Source of the DNA: Patescibacteria group bacterium
Lineage (GTDB): Bacteria > Patescibacteriota > Patescibacteriia > JAHIZJ01
Reading direction: 5' to 3'
Assembly: GCA_041661625.1 (NCBI GenBank)
Contig: JBAZUB010000010.1
Span: forward strand, 1 to 11,055
DNA: 11,055 nucleotides
The notes below the pieces were generated by a model, which searched no databases, was not told the origin of the DNA, and worked only from the letters and a program-made list of their open reading frames with translations. Positions 1 to 9,200 of the stretch are shown here, in pieces. Numbering within the stretch: position 1 is the first letter of the stretch; each line of letters begins with the position of its first letter. The position numbers and the translations under genes were made by a program.

Positions 1-223
1 TTGTCCCGCCGGTGACGAACGTCACGTTATTGGCATCCGTCGTGCCGATGGTGCTCGTCGTGTTGAATGCATTACCACCTTGTTTGTGGTACAAACCGGA
101 GATTGAAGTGCCAGCGAGGTAGAGGTTAGTAGTTGAAACATAACCCACGGCATCAATATTTGTAGACGATACATTCGTGGCATACAATCTCCTCCAATAA
201 TTCGCCGTGCCGCCGAGGTCGTA
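1..223 (-). repeat. 98-codon fibre cassette K8, cut by the window edge
   Basis: YDLGGTANYWRRLYATNVSS, TNIDAVGYVSTTNLYLAG, TSISGLYHKQGGNAFNTTST, IGTTDANNVTFVTGGT, then the window ends before the expected SKMTIL-GGNVGIG. Bases 1-49 match K5. The array therefore continues toward the C-terminus beyond this window. Confidence 0.9.
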
Positions 224-3200
224 AGAATTCGTAGTGGATGGCGCGATCGTACCGGCGACTGTCAGTTTGAAGAGATACGGGTTTGTGGTGCCGATGCCGA
301 TGTTGCCTCCGCTCAAGATCGTCATCTTGCTGCTATTATTGGTAAAGAACACCAAGTCGTGATTGGTCATCGTGCCAAATTGAGCATTAGTACCTATATA
401 CGTCCCAAGACGAATGGTTCCATCAGTCTGCTCAATGCCATATCCGCTTGTTTGAACGGTCAGCTTAGTCGCTGGATTCACCGTCCCAATACCAACGTTG
501 CCACCGCTCAAGATCGTCATCTTACTCGTGCCGGAGATGAAATCAATATTCTTACTGTCTGTATTGCCGATCGTGCTCGTGGTATTAAACGCGTTGCCGC
601 CTTGTTTGTGGTAGAGGCCGGAGATGGAAGTGCCGGCGAGATAGAGGTTGGTGGTTGAGACGTAGCCAACAGCGTCGATGTTCGTAGAGCTGACATTGGT
701 GACAAAAAGATGACGCCAGTAATAAGACGAGGAACCGAGATCATATGCGTTCGTGGATGATGGGCCGACGTTGCCTGCGGACGTGAGTTTAAAGAGGTAA
801 GGATTATTAACACCCAAACCTATATTGCCGGCCAAAATATTGCCACTGTAATCACCCTGAGTACCGTTGCCCACTGCTAAAGTTCCTGTGGCATAACGCG
901 ATAGGCCCAAAGAATCATTTGATGCTCCATAAGATGCCCAATTAATCTGTCCCAATCTTCCAACGCGCAAGCCGTCAGCCAAAACATTTGTAACATTTTG
1001 TATGCCAAAACCAGCAGCCGAAGCGCCATTTGCATCCACGCCTAAACGCACAGTATTGGCGATTGAAAAACTTAGAGCACTTGTCGTGTAGTACAATCCG
1101 GTTCCCGCCTGAGCACTAAAGCCATAAGCCGGATTAGTATTAGTCCCGGATGCGGCAATAAATTTTGTACTTGAGACATAACCCAAGGCATCGACGTTAG
1201 TTGAGCTGACATTCTTTGCGAAAAGTTTTCTCCAATACAGCGAGCTGGTGCCCAAGTCATAAGTTAAGGTCGTGCCTGGCGAGACTTGGCCGTAAGCCAG
1301 TACGCCGGCTCCCATCAAAGTGCCGGAAGCATAAACTCCATTTGAGGTAAACAGACTCTTCCAGCGATAGTTAGCTGAACCAAGATAATATGAAGCAGTC
1401 GTGCCCGGCCTGAAGTCAGAGGTGGATGTCGCTCCAGCGAACTGGAGCCATTTGTTGGTTGTCGCGCCCTGATCCGTCACCTGCTGCAAGTTTGGATTGG
1501 CCGAGATGACTTGCGAGCCATTGACCCAAAGATTAGTCGTTGAAACATAACCCGTCGCGTCGATATTCGTCGAGCTAACATTCTTGATGAACAGCTTCCT
1601 CCAGTAATTGGATGACGTGCCCAGGTCATAAGTATTTGTCGTACGCGGCGTGATAGTGCCGCCAGCGTTGATGTCTGCCAAATAAGAAGTGCTGGAAACA
1701 AACAGGTTCTTCCAGCCATAGGAAGCCGTACCTAAGTCGTACGAGTTATTGGCATTGGGCCGAAGGTTATTGGTGTAGACGTTGGCATTAACCGTCAACG
1801 CGCCTGACAACGTGCCGCCAGTAAGCTGGAGATAGCGGGCGTCATGGTTGTGTGAAGTATCGGCTTTGCCCGTGATTAAGCTATCAATATCTTCCAGGCG
1901 CAAATCAAGCGAGCCAAAAATGCCGCGAGTCGCTGAATTTCTTGCTTCCAACACTTCAGTCTCGACAGTCGTGGAACCTTGTCCAGCCCAAGTAGCTCCG
2001 TCGTAGGCGACAACAGTCAAGCCGCGGATAATGGGCGTACTGCCCGTGCCGGCTGCCATGGTGGCCTTAATCTTTATCTGAGTACCTGGATAAACAAACG
2101 GCCAGAGAGTGTTCGCGGCAATCGGGCCTTCCCAGTGCACGCCATTGTCTGCTGAAATATACCAGGTTAAAGAGTTGCCTGTCCCTACACCACCGGTGTA
2201 ATTGAATTTTGCCTGAGTGTAATTAGCTCCCGCCGAAGTCAAAATTGCATTGGTCTGGAAGACATTGGAGGCTTCATAGATAACTTGCGATTTGGCGATC
2301 CAATTGCCATAGAGCGGGAAATAATAATAACCATTGTATTGTGCTGGTGCAAAGTTATACCCGGCCGTAAAGACGTTGTTACCGGTTTGCTTACCAGCCG
2401 TGGCGATGACGAAAAAATTCTGGGCATTAATATCAAATATCAGGTAACCATTAGGAGATGAACCGTATTGCGAACCAAGCCAAATTTGATTCCCAATTTT
2501 GGATATGCTGTTGTGGTAGCTGGCCATGCCGGTTTCCGAATCAATCCGATGGAAAGTGTTGGCCACATAACCCGTTGTCTTGGAGATTTCCTGGAAACTG
2601 TTATAAGTGGAAAGCCAAACCTTGTCCGAATCAACCGGGTCTTGGAAAGAGCCGTAAACCGCATTCGTATAACTGTTTAGCCCAGGAGAGCCGCCGGCTA
2701 CATAGCTTGCCTCAAGCGTCTCCGTATCCATGTTCCAGATGTAGAAACCGGTGTCGCTTGAAATATGCAGTTTATTGCCAACTACCTGCGAGTTCCAGAC
2801 CGTAGCTGGCAACCCGGTCGCAACACCATAATTGGTAAAGGTTTGGGTATTAACATCAAACGCCTGCATGTATAGGCTGGATGGGAAAAGATATATCTTG
2901 CCGTTGTAGTACTGCAAAGTGTTATCGTAGTATAAACATGCGTTGCTCAATATCGTTGAATTCCCAGTGGTGTAGGTCGTGACAGTACCAGCGTCAATGT
3001 CAATCTTGTTCAAGCCATAACCGCTATAGCTCATTACATACAAATCATTATTCACTGTGTCCAAGGCCTGCGAGTTCCAGTAATTGCCAGGCAAGGCAGG
3101 ACTAGAGGCTGTGTTGTATTCCTTGTAGATGGTGTCCGTAGCAAGATTAAAAATGTGAACGCCATAAGACCAGTCAGTTTCATACAGGTAGTTGCCGTTG

Positions 3201-6200
3201 ACGATCAAGCGGCCCATTGGGTAAGCAGAATTGCCATATGAGTAGCCAGCAATGGGTATGCCATAAGCCCATGCGTCGTGGTCGTTTTGGACTGAGCCTA
3301 CCTGGGTATTGTATGCGCCCGTTGTATTAACCAGATCAACATCAGATACGCCGGACGAAAGATTGACGCTCTTTAACGCGGCATTGCTGATGACTGATGA
3401 ATAGTTGGTAACAATGCCATTTAAACGATCATTGAGTGTGCTGTAAGTCGTACGAGCGGTCACGATTTCTGGCACGCGATCGCCGGCGATATTGCCTGAA
3501 TTATCGACGACAACCGTGGAACCCACGCCAAAGCCTCCGGTGGAAGTGACCGCGCCGCTGACCGAAATGCCATGTGAGAAACTGATCGGTCCGGAACTCT
3601 GAAAGCCTAATGCCGTGGAGCCGGTGCCTATGGTGAGCGCACTCGTGGCGGAGATCGTAGCCGACCCGCTGAATTTTAAGTTCCCTAGAATCTCAAGTCT
3701 TTCCGTGGGATTATTAACGCCGATGCCGACATTCCCCCCGCGGAGGATAGTCATCTTACTCGTATTATTCGTCAGGAAAGAAAGATCATTGTTGTCTATC
3801 GTCCCCAATGTCCCGGTCGTGGCAAAGGCATTGCCGTTTTGCGCGAAGTAATTGCCAGGCGTGAATTGAGAACCGTTGATGTAGAGTTGGGAAGTCGAAA
3901 CATAGCCTGTCGCGTCAATGTTGGTCGAGCTGACGTTGGTGACAAAAAGTTTGCGCCAATTCAACGAGCTGGTACCAAGGTCATAGGTATTTGTCGTGCC
4001 CGGATTGACATTGCCATAAGTCACCACGCCGCCGCTCATGATCGTGCCAGAGGCATAGATGCCGCCCGTATTGCTGATGGTTAACCTATTTGTAAATGAG
4101 GCTGGATTGCCGGCTGATCCGGAAGCAGCCGTATAAAACGTAAAGTTACCGCTGGTGATCGGGTCTATATAAGTTGCAAAACCAGCCTGTCTGTATTTGA
4201 AGCCGCTACTGTAATAAGTGTTGGCATTCAAGCTTGTACCCAAGTCAAATTCCAAGCCGCTACGTGCGCGAACTGTGCCAGCCACATCTAAACGTTGGGT
4301 TGGCGCAGAGGTATTGATGCCAACCAAACCCGTGCCATCAATCGTTAGCCTGTCGTTAGTGCCAAGCGCGGTTGAAGAAGAAATTTTGAACTTACCGCCG
4401 TCGTTCTTGTCCGCGCCGATTGTCCAGCTTAAAGTCGCAGACGTGCTAGTGACATTGAAGCCCAGGTCAGCATTGCCGGCAGTTCCGGCCGCGCCGGTTC
4501 CGGTGATCGTCAATTTATTGGCAGGAGCTGTGGCGCCAATGCCAACGTTGCCTGATGTCAAGACAGTCATCTTTGCATCAGAGAGATTGTGGCCTGTGCC
4601 GATCGTATAGGCAGAGTTTGCTCCACCTCCGTTGTAAGCCGTTCCCGTCATCCAGTCCACCGTATCCGCAGTTGAGTATTTAAGTAGTGCATAACGGATA
4701 TTGCTCGACCGATCAATCAGAACGCCTGTGAATCCGCCGGCATTTACATTCTGGAATTTAGCTACGTCTACGGCCGAGGCAGTGTCAGTATAAACATGCA
4801 ACAACTTATTTGGATTGACTGTGCCGATTCCGACATTCCCTCCGCTCAAAATGGTCATCTTGCTTGTCCCGCCGGTGACGAACGTCACGTTATTGGCATC
4901 CGTCGTGCCGATCGTGCTCGTCGTGTTAAACGCATTGCCTCCTTGTTTGTGATAAAGGCCGGAGATGCTTGTGCCGCTCAGATACAAGTTAGTCGTCGAG
5001 ACGTAACCCGTGGCATCGATATTTGTAGACGAGACGTTCGTGGCGAATAGTTTGCGCCAGTAATAAGAGCTCGCGCCCAAGTCATATAAGTTTGTAGTTG
5101 AGGGTGCGATTGTACCAGCGACAGTGAGCTTATAGAGATAAGGATTGACCGTACCAATACCGACGTTGCCAGTTTGACTTATAAGCATCCTGGAATCGGC
5201 CGTTGTTGGATCAAGCGCGCCTGTATTAAATGAAATTCCATAATATCCTGACACGAAGGTGGCGTTGCTGCCATTTATATTCTTTGATCCTAATATCCTT
5301 CCCTTGTTCTTGACCTCAATATAAAAAGGATAGGTGGAATCATATTGTTGAACAAGATCGGTGTAATAACCTGAAGGACTTGCTGCCGTAGACAATCTCA
5401 ACTGACTGCTGTCGCTCGAAACCTCTAATTTCGTGATTGGATTCACCGTCCCAATACCCACATTGCCTCCGTTCAAAATCGTCATCTTGCTTGTCCCGCC
5501 GGTGACGAACGTCACGTTCTTGGCGTCTGTCGTGCCGATGGTGCTTGTCACTCCAAACGCATTGCCGCCTTGTTTGTGATACAAGCTACTGATCGAGGTT
5601 CCGCTGAGGTAGAGGTTGGTCGTTGAGACGTAACCCAACGCGTCGATGTTCGTCGAACTGACGTTGGTGACAAAAAGATGACGCCAGTAAGTAGAAGATG
5701 AACCTAGGTCATATGAGTTGTTGGCGGTTGGGACTATGTTGCCGGACGAATTGATTGCGCCGAGCCAAGATGTGCCGCTCACGGACAGGAGCGTGGACGT
5801 TACGTTGGAGGAAATTAATTTTTGAAGATAAGACGTGCTGGAAGCGAATACTCCGGCCCATGATTGGTTGATCAAGCCCAATCCTATGCTGTTGTTTGAG
5901 GTTGGGATTATGTCCGCAGTTCTGAATCTCACTTTTTCCGCACCTCCAAGCGAAACGCTTATATTGTCTCCCGAAAAGGAATAAAAACCAGAATTGGGAT
6001 CGCCTTGGAACGTGTAAGAAGGAGCGGTAGCAGAACCTATGCCTGCAATTATTTTCGTACTAGAGACATATGTCAGCGCGTCAATGCGGCTGGATGAGAC
6101 GTTGGTCGCATACAATCTCCTCCAATAATTCGCCGTGCCGCCGAGGTCGTAAGAATTCGTAGTGGATGGCGCGACAGAACCTGCGACAGTAAGCTTGAAG

Positions 6201-9200
6201 AGGTATGGGTTGGTGGTGCCAATGCCGACGTTGCCGCCATCCTTAAAGTACATGTAGTCTGTATAGTTGGCACCCGCCGCATCTTTTCTTCCAATGCCAA
6301 AACCATAACCAGTCCCGTCTGATTCATAAGCTAAATGCGCGATTTGTGGGTACGTACCTGTATCAAGGCCTGCTTGATTACCGCCTAAACCAGCTATAGC
6401 TAGTTTGCCGTGCGGGTTCACAACACCCACACCAACATTCCCACCGCTCAAAATCGTCATCTTGGACGTGCCCCCCGTGACGAACGTCACGTTATTGGCA
6501 TCCGTAGTGCCGATGGTGCTTGTCGTGTTAAACGCATTGCCTCCCTGCTTGTGATACAGACCGGAAATTGAAGTGCCGCTTAAATACAAGTTAGTTGTTG
6601 AGACATAACCCAGGGCGTCGATGTTCGTCGAACTGACGTTGGTGGCGAAAAGTTTTTTCCAATAATAAGTCGAGTCGCCGAGAGTCCTAAGATTAGTAAC
6701 ATTTGGAATTACGTTGTTGCCAAACATGATCGCGGATGAAAGCACCGAACTGATTGTCATCCCGGCTGAAGATTGGAGGGTAGCCGTACCGTCGGATATC
6801 ATGTTCATCTTGAAGAACCTGTTGCTAGTCGCGGCAACCAATCCCATGTCGGTCCCTGACGCAGTTACATTCCCTGAAGAATCGACGTAGAACTTACCGA
6901 GATTGTAACCCGTGGTTTTACCGAGTTTGATCGTCCTGTCCGCTAAAAGGTTGGTGGAGCTGACATAACCTGTTGCGTCGATGTTGGTGGAGCTGGCGTT
7001 GGTGACGAAAAGCTTGCGCCAGTAAGCAGCAGATGAACCGAGATCATATGCATTGTTCATCGTCGGCAAAATACTCGCGGTTGACGACACGCCATTGACG
7101 CGGATCGGATTGGTCGTCACGTAACCCTGATTGGTGACTTGCTGTAAATTCGGGTTGGCTGAAATAATTTGAGAGCCATTCACCCAAAGGTTGGTGGTTG
7201 AGACATACCCCAACGCGTCGATATTCGTCGAGCTGACATTTTTGACGAACAGCTTGCGCCAATACAACGAGCTGGTACCGAGGTCATAAGTTAAAGTCGT
7301 GCCGGGCGAAACTTGGCCGTAAGCCAACACTCCTGCTCCCATCAAAGTACCCGAGGCATATACTTCATTTGAAGTGAATAAACTCTTCCAGCGGTAGTTG
7401 GCTGAACCGAGATAATATGAAGCCGTCGTCCCCGGCCTAAAGTCAGAAGTCGAAGTCGCGCCCGCAAATTGGATCCACTTATTAGTTGTTGCACCCTGGT
7501 CAGTTACTTGTTGGAGCGTCGAAGTACTAATACTTACCTTATGATCTACGTAGTGCTTGGTGGCGGCATGTAAATCCAAAGTAGGATCACCGCCTAAAGT
7601 AAGCGTCCCCGAAATATCCGCATTGCCATTAATATCAATGAATGGCGCTGTTAAATCAATTTCCTCAATTGCATTAAGCTGGATCTGCGAGTTGGCGCCT
7701 AATGTATTAAGCACGATGTTAGCGCTTGGATTGCTGGTCTGTTGGGTAATGGAATTGGCACTAGTAATCTGAGTCTGGTTAATACTGGAGAAGGAAACGT
7801 TTCCACTGCCGGTGGATGTAAATAAGACATTACCCGAACCAGCAGAATTAAACTGGAGATTTCCGCTACCCGAAGTCTGCACTTGCAAGGTCTGGTTGCT
7901 ATCCGCCGTAAAATTCATCTGGCCGCCCAAGCTTTCCAAAACCTTTTTATCGTTCATGTAAAGTGAATTACCGCCCATGAACACTTCTCCGACGTATATC
8001 GCGCCAAACCGAGTTGTGGTGGAACCAAGATCTATCGTGTTTGTAACGGATGGTATGATATCACCCGTGGTAGTTATGCCTCCAACCACGATCGGGTTGG
8101 TCGTGACGTAGCCCTGATCCGTGACTTGTTGCAAATTCGGATTGGCGGCAACCACCTGTGAACCATTCACCCAAAGACTTGTCGTCGACACATACCCCAA
8201 AGCATCTATATTAGTTGAACTGACATTTTTGACGAACAGTTTACGCCAATACAGCGAGCTGGTACCAAGATCATAAGTTAAAGTTGTGCCTGGCGAAACT
8301 TGGCCGTAAGCCAATACTCCTGATCCCATCAAAGTGCCCGAGGCATAGACTCCATTTGAAGTGAACAAATCCCTCCAACGCATACTTGCTATACCTAAAT
8401 CATACAAATGATCTGTCGTCGGCAAGATGCTCGCAGTCGATGACACGCCATTCACGCGAATCGGGTTGGTCGTGACGTAGCCCTGGTTTGTTACCTGTTG
8501 CAAATTTGGATTGGCTGAAATAATCTGAGAGCCATTCACCCAAAGGTTTGTCGTCGACACATAACCCAAAGCATCAATATTGGTCGAGCTGACGTTCGTG
8601 GCAAAAAGCTTACGCCAATAGTTAGAGCTTGATCCTAAGTCATAAGTCAAAGTCGTCCGTGGGGTGATAGTTCCTCCGGCGTTGATGTCAGCCAGGTAGG
8701 AAGTGGAAGAAACGAAGAGGTTCTTGATGGCTCCGCTATAAGCACCGATGTCAGTTGAGTTGTTTTGATCAGGTCTTAGTGTTTGATAGAACCTGACTGA
8801 AGCGTTTTGGACTCCGTTGGCTGCCCCATTGCTCTGGGCATACATGTCCAAAAATGGATTTGATCCAACGGCAAAGATATAACCCTGTCTGGTGCCGGCA
8901 GGAGGAGTGGCCGTCAAAGGTTCATCGATTAAAGTCAAAGGACCTCCGGCGTCAGCGGTTAATCTGGTGGCTCCTGTATATATGATGCCGGTTGAAGTGA
9001 CATTCCTGGCATATATGTCCCCTGTTGTCATGATCGTGCCGGAAGCATAGACATTTCTCCAGGCTAAAGTGGCAGAACCTAAGTCATACTGATTATTGAC
9101 AGTTGGGATGATGTTGCCGGCCGCATTAACGGCTGCCAGGTATGAAGTACTGCCAACATACAAACTCCTCCAGGTATGGGCCGCTGAGCCTAAGTCATAC

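Noticed and set aside
11..24. Inverted repeat GTGACG-AA-CGTCAC recurring in the cassettes
   Set aside because: It encodes the repeated residues NVTFVT. The 6-bp arms with a 2-base centre are too short and too bound to codons to call an operator or terminator.
2266..3304. Possible separate gene for the propeller region
   Set aside because: The frame runs unbroken into the repeats on both sides and no ribosome binding site plus start codon stands out, so it is a domain of the same protein.
4218..4610. Plus-strand 130-residue ORF
   Set aside because: Antisense to the giant frame over its full length. It starts and ends without a ribosome binding site I can see, and its Val/Pro/Ala-rich product mirrors the Asn/Gly/Thr-rich codons of the minus strand. 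The other short ORFs (for example 2458-2805, 517-813, 359-658) were rejected for the same reason.
6077..6100. Apparent codon loss in the SSTNIDA motif (reads SSSRIDA)
   Set aside because: A codon-by-codon check shows VSSSRIDA, the same length as VSSTNIDA. Thr-Asn was replaced by Ser-Arg, with no deletion or frameshift.
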